Positions 32,182 through 43,801 of a stretch of DNA of 64,000 nucleotides are shown here, piece by piece; the first letter of the stretch is position 1; the number at the start of each line of letters is the position of its first letter. The stretch is taken from positions 23,556,160 to 23,620,159 of the forward strand of contig NC_019862.2 in the NCBI RefSeq assembly GCF_002234675.1, written 5' to 3'. Origin of the DNA: Oryzias latipes. Taxonomy: Eukaryota; Chordata; Actinopteri; Beloniformes; Adrianichthyidae. The notes beneath the pieces were generated by a model, which saw only the letters and a list, made by a program, of their open reading frames with translations, did no database searches and was not told where the DNA came from. The translations under genes were made by a program, and so were the position numbers.

Positions 32182-32301
32182 CTTTCGTTTCAGCAGAGTT
32201 AAGTTTCGATTCTGGAAAATAGAGAAACGTTTAGTCGAGTCCGCATGACCGAGACGAAGAGAGACCTCTTTCACTTTGCGGTGAGGCGGATGCTCTATAA
32301 A
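32182..32301 (+). promoter_or_regulatory. IFIT copy 2 proximal promoter: ISRE/IRF-like sites and TATA
   Basis: IRF core motifs (AANNGAAA, read on the minus strand) occur at 32182-32190 (AAACGAAA), 32202-32213 (AGAATCGAAACT) and 32267-32280 (AAGTGAAAG). TATAAA lies at 32296-32301. Spacing and type fit interferon induction through IRF3/7 or ISGF3 (family knowledge). A transposon has inserted immediately upstream. Confidence 0.72.
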
Positions 32302-32324
32302 CCGAGGAGCTGCGCCACAGATAA

Positions 32325-33031
32325 GGGTGGTGAGGGAAAGAAGAGTTCCAGTGACATGCTGTGAGGCAAGTGGGGCAGAGCCTCACCTGTCATAATTCTG
32401 ATAAAATACAAAAAGGTAAATTGAGTAAATATTATTTTCCACTGATCTGTGTTAAATATGAATTTTCAGTCAAATCAACACGTTTTCCAGTTTCTGAAAT
32501 CGCCGAATTTTTTGAGTGTTGCGCGATTACAGACGGAGCGGAAACTCCTGGTGAGGCATGCCTCACCAGCAGGGGGCAGACGTGAGCTGACAGCTGCTTT
32601 GTAGCTACACTGGTGCCGTAGAAACAGATTAAGGATGTCATTCTTCATTTAGAGGGGGTCATTCATATTTCCAAAATGTAAATAAAATCATTTATTTATG
32701 ATAATTTTCACAGACAATTTGATAACTGATTAAAGCACCAGAATTTGAAGTTGAAAAATTACCATAAATAAACACATCTGTATACTTTCATTTGTTTACA
32801 GTATATATTAATAATTTATACACAATATCTATAAAAGAAATATTCTCTGTAGGACAAATATGTTCTTGTGTGTATTTTATAAGCTGATAACTGCCATTGG
32901 ATGAATGGTGAAATATTTAGTTCTTTCATTGTAAATCTGACTCCAGAGGATTCAGTGCCTCACCAGCCATTGACCCCACCGCACGTCACTGAAGGGTTCA
33001 TATCTACAGAAGACAGGAAGATCGTCATGAG
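32325..33031 (+). CDS. IFIT: IFIT copy 2, exon 1 (5' UTR split by a MITE; ATGAG)
   Basis: The conserved exon 1 sequence begins near 32304-32340. It is interrupted by a 643-bp insert and resumes at 33000, with ATGAG at 33027-33031 before a GTATGT donor. Only the last five bases code. With the insert retained, the 5' UTR is about 0.7 kb and contains upstream ATGs, including one two codons before a stop at the insert's left edge (ATGCTGTGA). Confidence 0.72.
32349..32991. mobile_element. hAT-type MITE inside the IFIT copy 2 5' UTR
   Basis: Ends CAGTGACATGCTGTGAGGC and (inverted) GCACGTCACTG. It is flanked by AAGAGTTC (32341-32348) and AAGGGTTC (32992-32999), a target duplication matching at 7 of 8 positions. 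Size 643 bp. No transposase. The empty site is visible in copies 1, 3 and 4. Confidence 0.82.
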
Positions 33032-33641
33032 GTATGTGATTTTTATGTTATTTTATTTTATATTAGTTTTGTTTTTTAATTTTCTAATTTTATGTTAAGG
33101 ATGATGTTATTTACACGTATTTACGTACGACCAGCACAAAAAATAATTGAATGGAAATGGAAATTCATGTTGGCCAAACATGCAGCCAAGATGCGCATTG
33201 CTGCATTGCACGCACATATTTAAAGTGCGTCCAAGCTCCAAGGCTTAATGTTGTTGTTGGCAGCACATATTTAAAGTTAACATAAAGTTAAAGTCTGATT
33301 AGTTGTCAAGCGCCTTGTTGTATAAATTGTGTTGATCCATCACCTGGAGGAGCGAGGAGCAGCAGAAATAGCCGCACTTAGGTACCAATTGGACAGTGGC
33401 TTAAAATGACAACCTCCCAAAGTCTTCATATAGGAAATTTGACACTTTGCTGACATAATTACTGGCCATTCTCTTAAGGTTACGAAATGTTTCTTAAAAA
33501 CATCTATCATGAGCTGTTTCTCTGATGGATTCATTCCTGATCCCACAGTATCTGTCCTGGTCACTCCCAGAGAAAGCCTCAACATCTTCATCTCTGCTAC
33601 CTCCAGCTCTACTTCCTGTCTCTTTCTCAGTGTCTCTAAAC

Positions 33642-34778
33642 CAGGGGTCGGGAACCTATGGCTCGCGAGCCATATATGGCTCTTTTGATGGTCACATGTG
33701 GCTCGCAGACAAATCTTTAATTGTACTTTTTTTTTTTTTTTCATTAGACCAGTCCTTCTCGGGCGCGATGCGATGCCAGAGACGCGCAGTAGTAGCGGTG
33801 CTTAGAGAGAGAAATCTGCGCCAGCACTAGTATAAGTTTACAATTGTCTATTAATTCACAGAGTTTGTACCACCCGGAAACCTGTGAATTGCCGTGCCTA
33901 AAACTGCGCGCTCCAGTGTCTGAGAAAGAGCGCACAGTTTTGCGGGGACGGGATGTGTGAGGAAGAAAGCAGAGGGTGGGGGTGAGGGGTTGTGGGGACC
34001 GGCAGCAGGTGAATCGCGCAGGGATTGTAATAACGTAAAACCCACTGCCTGTCACTCACTGCAGCGCGTGAGTGTGTGTTTGGCTCCAGGTCTGCATGTG
34101 AGCAGTCTTTCTCACATCTACAGAACATTCAGACCAACCTAAGATCACTCTTAAAGTCTCAACGCCTGTATGAAGCAGAAACTCACCACGTATCAACCAG
34201 ACTAGACAATCAGCAAAACCACCACGAGAAATACTCATCATTTATTAGCAACAGCATAACAATGTTATTAAAAAGAATCCACAGACTTATTGTACTTTAA
34301 AAATGTTGAAATTACATCAAATACACACATTCATTTGTATATTTAGTTTTAAACATATTGTCGCGGACTGAGTTGGGCTGGGTGGCTGGTGGGCCGCGTT
34401 ATAAGTTCTGGAGTTCATTGAAGCAAAGATCTGATTGGCCCTCAGTTCTGTCGCTCAGCCTGTTGTTAGGTAATTTGGACCAATGGGGTTCAGGTTTGGG
34501 CCAAATAAGGGAAATGGGAGGGCTGGAGCAGGAGCAGGGGAATATAAAGTTGGGAGAAGCGCTCTCGTCTCAGCGGGAGAGATTGAGGAGTTGCTGAATT
34601 AATTGTACGGCGTTTGTTGCGGTCTACAGTAACCAGAATAAAGAACCTTAAGAGAGGTTAAGTCTCCGTGCCTCAGTGTGTGAAAGGGACACTACATTAT
34701 TGTATGGCTCTTTCGAAATTACATTTAAAAATATGTGGCGTTTATGGCTCTCTTGGCCAAAAAGGTTCCCGACCCCTG
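33642..34778 (+). mobile_element. hAT transposon in the IFIT copy 2 intron
   Basis: Ends CAGGGGTCGGGAACCTATGG and (inverted) GGTTCCCGACCCCTG, with a perfect 8-bp duplication CTCTAAAC (33634-33641, 34779-34786). A remnant C-terminal dimerisation-type segment (CEQSFSHLQNIQTNLRSLL) near 34090-34150 supports hAT. The rest of the transposase is missing. It carries a nested LTR-like insert. Confidence 0.85.
34359..34696 (+). mobile_element. Possible solo LTR (fossil)
   Basis: Begins TGTCGCGG and ends ACACTACA, with AATAAAG near 34635, interrupting the hAT element. Target duplication is unclear. Confidence 0.45.
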
Positions 34779-35341
34779 CTCTAAACCAACAACATGACTG
34801 CTGTCACCATAGCAGCAGGTTGGAATGTTGTGGAGGAAGATTTCAGATTTGGAATGTGCAGTAGAAGAGCTAGAACATTTTATATGAGGGGGGACAGAAG
34901 ACTTTGGAAGGATGGTAAAAAGTACAGTGGAAGACCATTATAAATGAAAGGATCAAATATACATATTTCAAACAGTTTCATTGTTGTAATATTATATTTT
35001 CTGTAATATTAAACAGCAGTTCTTTTAGCAGATGTCCTATTTCTAATGCTTGAAGATGCTTTACAGGTCATTCTTTTTAATATGATACTAGTACTGACTC
35101 AAAAGTGTGTGTGTTGGGGGGCTTTTTACTGGGGGGCAGCTGTCCCCCCCCCCCTTGCCCCATGTAGTCCCACCCCTGGCTATGTGACAAAGGAGTGTCA
35201 AAGGGAATGCAATGACAGGTGTGGAAGATTATGATAAGGCATTAGTCAAAATACAAAAAGTTCTCAAAGTAATCGTTTCTGTTTCTGTGACGTGTCTGAA
35301 CAGTTCTCTTTGTCTTATTGGTGTCTGTTCTTGTCCAGCAG

Positions 35342-36650
35342 TTCTTCTCAGACTCTCTCCAAACTGGAGGCCCTGGAGTGTCACTTCACCTGGGTCAAGG
35401 ATACCACCAGATCACAGCTGTTGCACAGGAGGGTCCAGCTTGAGGACATTGGGACAGATGAGGGAAACTTTTGGTTGACTTCCATTTACAACTTGTGGGG
35501 GTTTGTCCTCTACGAGCTCGGCTCTAGCAAAGAAGCCCATAAGTACTTCAGAAAGGCCACAGAAACCTTACAGCGGCTGAGGAAGGAAGATGAGGGTCCC
35601 TGGCTGATGGTGAACTATGGAAATCTAGCCTGGCTGCACCATCATCTAGGAGAAGAGGCAGAGAGTCAAGATTACTTGTCAAAGGTTGAAGCTCTCAAAA
35701 GTAAATTCCCATCTCCATCCCAGGATGAGCTCCACCCAGAGATCTACGCTGAGAAAGCCTGGACTCTGATGAAGTTTGGTAGAGATAATCAGCGTTTAGC
35801 TGCAGATTACTTTCAGAGATCCTTCAAGATGCAGCCAGACATGGTGCAGTGGCAGTCCAGCCGTGTGATTGCACTGGCCAGTGCTGCTAAGCACAGTGAC
35901 ACAGGCCTAAGTGGTGACCTAATGCAGGAAATTAGAACAGCCCGAGAGCAGGATCCAGAGAATCTGTACGTGGCTGCTGTGGAGCTTAAGGAAAGAGGCA
36001 AAAAAGGAGAATCAGTGAAAAATGAGGCGGAGACGCTGGGTCAGAAGATCCTTCTGCAGCCTGTCAGCAGCTACAGTGGCCTTAAACCCCTCCTGAGGCT
36101 GCACAGGGAGCTGGGCTCGCTGGATAAGGCCATCGTTCTGACAGAGGAGGCCTTGGAGAAGCATCCTGATGAGCGCTACCTGAAGAGATGCGCTGCACTC
36201 TGCTACAAATGGAAAGTCCTCAGGGGCAGGGGTAATCAAGCAGACCAACGTACGATTAAGAGAGCCATAAAGCTGCATGAGGAGGTCGTTGATCTCTATC
36301 CAGACTCGTCATTGGTGAAGAAGATTGACCTGGCATATGTTCAGGCAAAGTCGAGTCATGGCCGCACAATAGCATACCAGATGTTCCAAGACCTGCTCGC
36401 AAGGAGAGACCTGGATTCTGAAGACAAACAGCTGCTATACTACAACTATGCCAGATACCTCAACTTCGAGCGTCAGGACAGGAACAAGTCTGTTCGGTAC
36501 TACATGAAGTCAGCAGAAATTCCAAACAGGAGTTTCTATGGGAAACTAAGCGTCAAAATGCTCCAGAAAATATGTGAGAGAGGAAGGAGCAGGATGTGCC
36601 CAAAAATCAGGGAGTTTCTGGAAAACCTGCCAGATGATGATTCTGAATGA
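35342..36650 (+). CDS. IFIT: IFIT copy 2, exon 2 (interferon-induced TPR protein)
   Basis: Joined to ATGAG at 33027 it predicts a 437-residue IFIT. CHFTW is at 15-19 and the TPR layout matches copy 1. Differences include E66-A67, G at 221, GRGN around 297-300 where the other copies have FTAD, and HGRT at 341-344. The acceptor is CCAGCAG, so splicing could also start three bases earlier and add one Ser. Of the four, this gene has the most interferon-type promoter motifs but also a MITE in its 5' UTR. The frame is fully open. Role: cytosolic antiviral RNA-binding or translation-blocking protein by family. Confidence 0.93.
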
Positions 36651-36984
36651 GGTTTTACCAACATAGGGTTCATATCTAAACCTCTGAAGATGCTTTACCT
36701 TTTCATTTATGTGGGGGATTATAGGTATTTCTATTATTTTAGTTACATTTGGTTGAGATGTAGAAATGTATCACACTGAAGATGTATAAAACAGGAATTT
36801 AAAGTTTATTCTAAGTGAAATTCGTGTACCGTAAATTTGCTGAAATTTTGCGTTATTTTTCCTTAATAGCACATTGACTCTAAGCTAACTTTTACCACAC
36901 ATGAAGCAGATGATTAAAACTGGTTTTTATCATCTTAGAAATCTGGCTAGGGTCAATATGGAGATATTAATGCATGATTTTATT

Positions 36985-37500
36985 GATTATTGTAGCATTG
37001 GGTCATCTCCGACTTTGTTGGCTGGTGTGAAAATAACCACCTGCTGCTAAACACCAGCAAGAAGAAGGAGCTGGTCCTGGACTTCAGGAGGTCCTCTACA
37101 CAACAGTCACCGGTGAACATCCAGGGTTTAGACATTGAGGTTGTTGACACTTTTAAATACCTGGGTGTTCACCTGAACAACAGACTGGACTGTCCCAACA
37201 ACACGGATGCTCTGTACAGGTGGGGTCAGAGTCGCCTTCACCTGCTGAAGAGACTGAGGTCGTTTGGCGTGTGTAGAAAGCTGCTGAGGACCTTTTATGA
37301 CACTGTGGTGACCTCAGTGGTCCTTTATGGAGTTGTGTGCTGGGCGGGGAGCAGTGCAGGCAGAGACTTGAAGAGGCTTAACAAACTGGTTAAGAAGGCC
37401 TCTGTCCTGGGCTGCACACTTGAGTCCATTGAGGAGGTGGCAGTCAGGAGGATGTTTGCTAAGCTAACATCCTTCATGGATAACCCGTCCCACATCTGAC
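36985..37500 (+). mobile_element. LINE reverse transcriptase C-terminal fragment
   Basis: 37113-37499 codes VDTFKYLGVHLNNRLDCPNN, GQSRLHLLKRLRSFGVCRKL and YDTVVTSVVLYGVVCWAG, a non-LTR reverse transcriptase tail. Clade not assigned. It replaced the middle of the older LINE debris that follows IFIT genes, whose remainder resumes at 37500. Confidence 0.75.
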
Positions 37501-38299
37501 TGTCTATGCAGCATCACAGACAGAAAGGTTCCAAATATTAACATTTATAAAGACAAATGTTTTCTGTGCTTAGCCTCTCTCCCAAATGTTTCTTTTAGTT
37601 CCATTTTTCATTGTTGATTGATTTGACTGTTTAGTGTAGAGTTACTGTAGAATAACTTTTCAACTCACATGATTGAATTCTTCATAAATATTTACCAACA
37701 AAACTTTATTCTGATCATTTGAATTTCTTCAATTCTTATATAGACAGTATGTGGCTTTGATTATTTTCTTACGCGCTACCCAAAAGAATGAATTGTTTTG
37801 AAGTCCCACTACAATAATATTTTTATCTACTTTCAGGTGTTTTTTTATTATGCTTATGCAGTTTAATAACTATAAAAAATAAGAACTATTGTTTGTTATG
37901 ACGGTTTCAGCAGAGCAGCAGTAGTTCATTAAAAGTTCTTTGCAGAGTTGTGAGCGGGACTATTGCTATGGTGTAGGCCCACCCCTACTTCCCATCATCC
38001 ACCAGTATACACTCGCTCCTATTAGCTTACAGCCCCTCACACGCCCAACCTAACATTGCCAGTGAAAACAAAAATGGCAAGCAATATTGAAGCTTTCCAG
38101 CCGTACAGACGTCTGTAAGTGGATTGATCAGAGCAGGGAGCTGGTGGTCCATCCAGAATATCTTCCACATCCCACAGGTTCTTTTTGAATGAATGAATGA
38201 AAAATGTATTAATCCCAACAAGGAGAAACTCCGTTCCAGTACATCTCGATGAAGGTCAGACAAACAGCAACACAGGACACACATCGAGAGGCTACTGAG

Positions 38300-38330
<31 letters not shown>

Positions 38331-38564
38331 CACATTATGTCCCCCCTTAATTCACCAAAATTTGAATAAAGCTAAACTCAGGTATGCTATTTAAGCTTAC
38401 TATGTCCATCATCAGAAAAAGGCATGTTAAAAACACCAGAAATGCAATTTTCATTATCTTTAATGGTCATCTTTCATTCATCTGTAATGGTCCTGCACTT
38501 TAAAAGATCAATAAAATTTAGTTGCAAGATCTTCTGTATGTTAAGGTTCTGTATGTAGCTCGGT
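37501..38564. other. Spacer after IFIT copy 2
   Basis: 37501-37960 matches the downstream spacer of copies 1 and 3. 38300-38326 is a poly-T run. The rest is AT-rich, and I saw no coding region. Confidence 0.5.
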
Positions 38565-39100
38565 GCTACACCCAGGAGTCAATTCATGCGAAGATATAAT
38601 AAGACTATTGACCACAACTGTACTCTCTGTAAACAACACTCAGAAACAGTCACCTGTTTTGGAATTGTAATATCACTGTACATTTTTGGAAACAATGTAC
38701 ACGTTTTATAAATCAAAAATGTGACTTAATTTCACAGGAAATTTGAATAAATCATATTTGGCCTACACGAAAAGAACACAAAATCAAGCATAAAATTGAC
38801 AATTAATCTAACTATAATTTTTGGTACGTTTCGTATTCACAGATCAAAATTTTCTTCATCACAACCATTTTTCCCTGTAATTAGAATCTTATTTACATTT
38901 TATTTCTAATAACTTAAACATAAAGGCCATATGTATTTATGAAAACTGTCTTTGAACATTTTTAATGTATAGTAATAGGTTTTGTAATATTTCTTTGTAA
39001 AACATTGCATTCTCATTGTTATGACTATTGTTGTCATGCGCATTTGTTCTATACGTTTTGAACAATAAAGTCTTATACAAAAAAGTTGCAAGTTGAATAA
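38565..39100 (+). mobile_element. L1-like LINE 3' fragment
   Basis: Matches 18290-18620 joined to 20600-20818, without the piggyBac insert, and ends in AATAAAG and an A-rich tail. It supplies the empty site for that piggyBac. Confidence 0.7.
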
Positions 39101-39590
39101 AGTTGTTTTTCATTCCTCATATCAAGTAATGTTCACTTAAACATAATTAAAAATTGGAGTAAAGCAAAACAGGGATGGTTAAATTGCTTTAAAAATATAT
39201 ATATATTTAAAAGATCAAATGTAACAAATACATTAAAAAAGGGGTTAATGCAAATAGACACCCAGGTTAGCCGAAGATACATAACCTCTGTCTGTAATAG
39301 TAAAACCTGTCCAACATAAAACGCCTTCAGTTCTCGTGTGTTCGTTCAGTTGTTGGACAGAACAGGTCAAAAAAAAAAAGAAAGAAAAAGAGAAAAGAAA
39401 AAAACCAGGAATGGGGTTATGTAAATTCACTTCCTCCCATTCCATTTCAAACAATTAAACTCTTTTTGACAAACTTATCACTAAATAGCCTCATTCTGTC
39501 AGGTTCTGTGTGCTTTAGAGTTAATGTATCTAATTTTTGTTTAGATTGCTTTGAACAAAGCTTTTCCAAGTTCAAATCCAACACTGTCCT
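39101..39590. other. Conserved inter-IFIT spacer and distal promoter of copy 3
   Basis: Same spacer as 20819-21208, followed by the distal promoter sequence (CCTCATTCTGTCAGGTTCTG) also found at 23684-23790. Confidence 0.6.
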
Positions 39591-39718
39591 TTCTTTGGAA
39601 TCAGCAGAGTTAAGTTTCGATTCTGGAAAATAGAGAAACGTTCAGTCGAGTCTGCATGATGAGCAAGACGTAGCGGGATCTCTTTCACTTCGCAGTGAGG
39701 CGGACGTGCATATAAAAA
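39580..39718 (+). promoter_or_regulatory. IFIT copy 3 proximal promoter: ISRE/IRF-like sites and TATA
   Basis: AGTTTCGATTCT at 39613-39624 and CTCTTTCACTTCGC at 39680-39693 read, inverted, as AATCGAAACT and GAAGTGAAAG (IRF cores). TATAAAAA is at 39711-39718. This is the least disturbed promoter of the four and serves as the reference arrangement. Confidence 0.75.
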
Positions 39719-39739
39719 AGTGCGTAAAGAGGAGCTGCG

Positions 39740-39806
39740 CCACAGATAAGAACGGTGAGAGGAAAGAAGAGTTCATATCTACAGAAGACTGAAAGATCGT
39801 CATGAG
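39740..39806 (+). CDS. IFIT: IFIT copy 3, exon 1 (5' UTR plus ATGAG)
   Basis: ATGAG at 39802-39806, donor GTACGC. The 5' UTR block is continuous, with no insert. The transcription start is estimated from the TATA box. Only the last five bases code. Confidence 0.82.
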
Positions 39807-40069
39807 GTACGCGATTTTTATGTTTTTTATTTTAGATTTTTCATTTTATGTTTAGGCTGATGTTATTTGGACGTATTTACGTGCAAACAGCACTACAAAT
39901 GATGTAAATTCCTGTTGGCCAAACATGCAGCCAAGGTGTGTGTGACCGAATGCCCGCTTACATTTGCACCCCAAATGAAGACTGGATTTGATAGGTTAAA
40001 AATATACAATTGCAAACTTGACAAAAGTTCCACAAAACAGAAGGTTAAAATAAACTCAGACAGTTGGAC

Positions 40070-40146
40070 ACTGGTGTCAAGCCAGCCCTCTCTCGTCGAA
40101 TGGCTGTCAAGTGAGCCCTCTCTCAAACACGGTGTGCCGCTTCTTT
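40070..40146 (+). mobile_element. Terminal fragment of the long-TIR transposon
   Basis: CACTGGTGTCAAGCCAGCCC through ACGGTGTGCCGC matches the left end of the element at 23793. Truncated at a T run. It lies in the copy 3 intron. Confidence 0.7.
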
Positions 40147-40664
40147 TTTTTAAGATTCCAGGTGTGGAATGTGCAGTAGAAGAGCAAGAACATTTTATAT
40201 GAGGGGGGGGACAGAAGACTTTGGAAGGATGGCAAAAAGTAGAGTTGAAGACCATTCTAAATGAAAGATCAAATATACATATTTCAAACAGTGTCATTGT
40301 TGTAATATTATATTTGTTGTAATATTAAACAGCAGTTCTTTTAGCAGATGTCCTATTTCTAATGATTGAAGATGCTTTACTGGTCATTATTTTTATTATT
40401 TAACAATAATGATACTAGTACTGACTCAAAAAGTGTGGGAGGCTAAGCTTTTTGCTGGGGGGCAGCTCTCCCCGCCTTTTCCCATGTAGCCCCGCCCCTG
40501 GGTATGTGACAAAGGAGTGTCAAAGGGAATGCAAAGACTGGTGTGGAAAATTATGATAAGGCATTAGTCAAAATACAAAAAGTTCTCAAAGTAATCTTTT
40601 CTGTTTCTGTGAAGGTGTCTGAACAGTTCTCTTTGTCTTATTGGTGTCTGTTCTTGTCCAGCAG

Positions 40665-41973
40665 TTCTTCTCAGACTCTGTCCAAACTGGAGGCCCTGGA
40701 GTGTCACTTCACCTGGGTCAAGGAAACCACCAGATCACATCTGTTACACAAGAGGGTCCAGCTTGAGGACATTGGGACAGATGAGGGAAATTTTTGGTTG
40801 GGTTCCATTTACAACTTGTGGGGGTTTGTCCTCTATGAGCTGGGCTCTAGCAAAGAAGCCCATAAGTACTTCAGAAAGGCCACAGAAACCTTACAGCGGC
40901 TGAGGAAGGAAGATGAGGGTCCCTGGCTGATGGTGAACTATGGAAATCTAGCCTGGCTGCACCATCATCTTGGAGAAGAGGCAAAGAGTCAAGATTACTT
41001 GTCAAAGGTTGAAGCTCTCAAAAGTAAATTCCCATCTCCGTCCCAGGATGAGCTCCACCCAGAGATCTACGCCGAGAAAGCCTGGACTCTGATGAAGTTT
41101 GGTAAAAAAAACAAGCTGCTAGCTGCAGATTACTTTCAGAGATCCTTCAAGATGCAGCCAGACATGGTGCAGTGGCAGTCCAGCCGTGTGATTGCACTGG
41201 CCAGTGCTGCTAAGCACTGGGACACAGACCTGAGTGATGACGTCTTGCAGGAAATTAGAACAGCCCGAGAGCAGGATCCAGAGAATCTGTACGTGGCTGC
41301 TGTGGAGCTTAAGGTAAGAGGCAGAAAAGGAGAATCAGATAAAGATGAGGCAGAGACGCTGGGTCAGAAGATCCTTCTGCAGCCTGTCAGCAGCTACAGT
41401 GGCCTGAAGCCCCTCCTGAGGCTGCACAGGGAGCTGGGCTCGCTGGATAAGGCCATCGTTCTGACTGAGGAGGCCTTGGAGCGGCATCCTGATGAGCGCT
41501 ACCTGAAGAGATGTGCTGCACTCTGCTACAAATGGAAAGTCCTCAGGTTCACAGCTGATCGAGCAGACCAACGTACGATTGAGAGAGCCATAAAGCTGAA
41601 TGAGGAGGTCGTTGATCTCTATCCAGACACGTCATTTGTGAAGAAGATGGACCTGGCATATGTTCAGGCAAAGTCGAGTCATGGCCGCACAATAGCATAC
41701 CAGATGTTCCAAGACCTGCTCGCAAGGAGAGACCTGGATTCCGGAGACAAACAGCTGCTATACTACAACTACGCCAGATACCTCAACTTTGAGCGTCAGG
41801 ACAGGAACAAGTCTGTTCAGTACTACATGAAGTCGGCAGAAATTCCAAACAGGAGTTTCTATGGGAAGCTAAGCGTCAAAATGCTACAGAAAATATGTGA
41901 GAGAGGAAGGAGCAGGATGTGCCCAGAAATCAGGGAGTTTCTGGAAAACCTGCCAGATGATGATTCTGAATGA
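40665..41973 (+). CDS. IFIT: IFIT copy 3, exon 2 (interferon-induced TPR protein)
   Basis: Joined to ATGAG at 39802 it predicts 437 residues. The intron is the shortest of the four, about 0.86 kb. CHFTW and all TPR helices are intact. It shares E66-A67 and HGRT (341-344) with copy 2, but W187, V195-L196 and R301 with copy 4, a mosaic. The acceptor is a CAGCAG tandem. The open frame upstream to 40543 is intron read-through. With an intact promoter and compact structure, this is the best candidate for a normally induced gene. Its 3' UTR is truncated after about 32 bases. Confidence 0.93.
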
Positions 41974-42004
41974 CGTTTTACCAACATAGGGTTCATATCT
42001 AAAC

Positions 42005-42506
42005 CTGAGATGCAAACGCATGCTTTCATTGATTATTGTAACACTCTGCTAGCTGGCTTTCCAAAAAAACAACATTACGAACCTTCAGCTTCTCTTTTAT
42101 ATTTTTTTACTTTTATTTTAAATTTTTTTATTTCCAGAGCTTTCTCAGTTGGATCCTCCCCCTTTGGGTCGGCTGCTGTTCATCAGCTGCAGCTCTATAT
42201 GGGGACCTGCATCTCCACCTTACTGTGGTGATGCTGGTTCTCCGCCTGTGGTGCTGCATCTGGCTGTCTATCCAGCATCACAGAAAGGGAGATTCCAAAT
42301 ATTAACATTTACACCAACAAATGTTTTCCATTCTCAGCCTCTTTCTCAAATGTTTGTCTCCATCATTTAAGGGGGTGGGAGGCATGAATCGGATTAGGGG
42401 TTCTGTGGGGGTCGGGGGCTTTATTTTTATTTTGTTGTGCTTGTTTAATGTGTGTTCTGGTGTAAAGCACTTTGTGTTATGTTCTATATGAAAGTGCTAT
42501 ATAAAG
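42005..42506 (+). mobile_element. LINE fragment (L2/CR1-like 3' end)
   Basis: Nearly identical to 15857-16345. Here it is joined directly to the IFIT copy 3 3' UTR because the intervening sequence is deleted. Confidence 0.65.
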
Positions 42507-42749
42507 ACTGGTTTGAATGTTTAGTGTATTGATCCTGTAGAATAAAACTTCAGCACTTCCTTAATAAACATTTTACCAATAAAACTTTATTCTGATCATT
42601 TGAATTTCTTAAACTCTTATATAGGCAGTGTGTGGGTTTGATTTTTTTCTTACAGGCTTCACAAAAAAATGAATTGTTTTGAAGTCCTACTCCAATCATC
42701 TTTTGATCTATTTTCAAGTGTTCCTGTGTTTTTTTAAATTATGATTATG

Positions 42750-43240
42750 CATCCATCCATCCATCCATCTTCCTCCGCTTATCCGGGACCGGGTCGCGGG
42801 GGCAGCAGACTGAGCAGAGATGCCCAGACTTCCCTCACCCCAGCCACTTCCTCCAGCTCCTCTGGGGGGACCCCGAGGCGTTCCCAGGCCAGCCGAGAGA
42901 CGTAGTCTCTCCAGCGTGTCCTGGGTCTTCCCCGGGGCCTCCGCCCAGTGGGACATGCCCGGAACACCTCTCCAGGGAGGCGTCCAGGGGGCATCCGGAC
43001 TAGATGCCCGAGCCACCCCAGCTGGCTCCTTTCGATGTGGAGGATAAGCGGTTCTACTCCGAGCTCCCCGCAGGTGGCCGAGCTTCTCACCCTATCGCTA
43101 AGGGAGCGCCCAGCCACCCTACGGAGGAAGCTCATTTCAGCCGCTTGTATTCGGGACCTCGTTCTTTCGGTCATGACCCATAGCTCATGACCATAGGTGA
43201 GTACTGGAACGTAGATCGACCGGTAAATTGAGATTATGCA
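42750..43240 (-). mobile_element. Rex3 (RTE-clade LINE) 3' end
   Basis: The minus strand codes VPVLTYGHELWVMTERTRSR, RVAGRSLSDRVRSSATCGEL and RPRGRPRTRWRDYVSRLAWE, the reverse transcriptase tail typical of fish Rex3. It ends in the diagnostic GATG microsatellite (CATCCATCCATC on plus, 42750-42769). 5' truncated. Confidence 0.88.
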
Positions 43241-43801
43241 TCTTTTAGCCAAAACATTTAGCCAAAAAAATGCATGTAAAAATACCAAAAATGCAATTTT
43301 CATCAATATGGGTCATGGTCCAGCACTTTGATAGATCAATAAAATGTAGTTGCAAGCTATGCTATAACTTCTTTTCCTTGAACAAAGTAAAAATAATTGG
43401 TTAATATAGGATTAAAATTTTGTAGATTTGTTTTAACCTTCTTTCTACGAAAAGCGTCCAACATAAGATGACCACATAAGAGTATAAATCCAAAAAGATG
43501 GAGATCTTTAATTGAAAAACAAACATATGAACAAAGACTTCATGACTTTTCTGAAATTTATCATAAGTGACTGTTTTTATTTACTGTCACAACAGAAAGC
43601 GGTAAATGTGTCACATATCGGGGATCCAAAATCTCAGCAGAACCAAACTTTAGAGCAGATTTAAGACGACAGTTGAGACATTTAAAGGATAAAAAAGACA
43701 AAATAAAAGGAATTCAGTTGTTTCCTTTTCGACTCTTCTTGTGGCTCTTTTTTGAACTCCTACCAGATGAAAGGAGGCAAAAGTTTTTAGTTTATTAGCG
43801 A
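43241..43801. other. Spacer with minus-strand AATAAA
   Basis: AT-rich. 43480-43540 recurs at about 58590-58660. TTTATT at 43791-43796 is an AATAAA on the minus strand, just past the end of the Arg/Ser-rich exon chain. Otherwise nothing was identified. Confidence 0.45.

Noticed and set aside
34400-34600. Gene-like open frame in the LTR-like insert
   Set aside because: It has no domain and lies in a candidate LTR with a poly(A) signal.
37990-38110. Short start-like sequence MASNIEAFQPYRRL near 38073
   Set aside because: It stops after a few codons and no splice partner was found.
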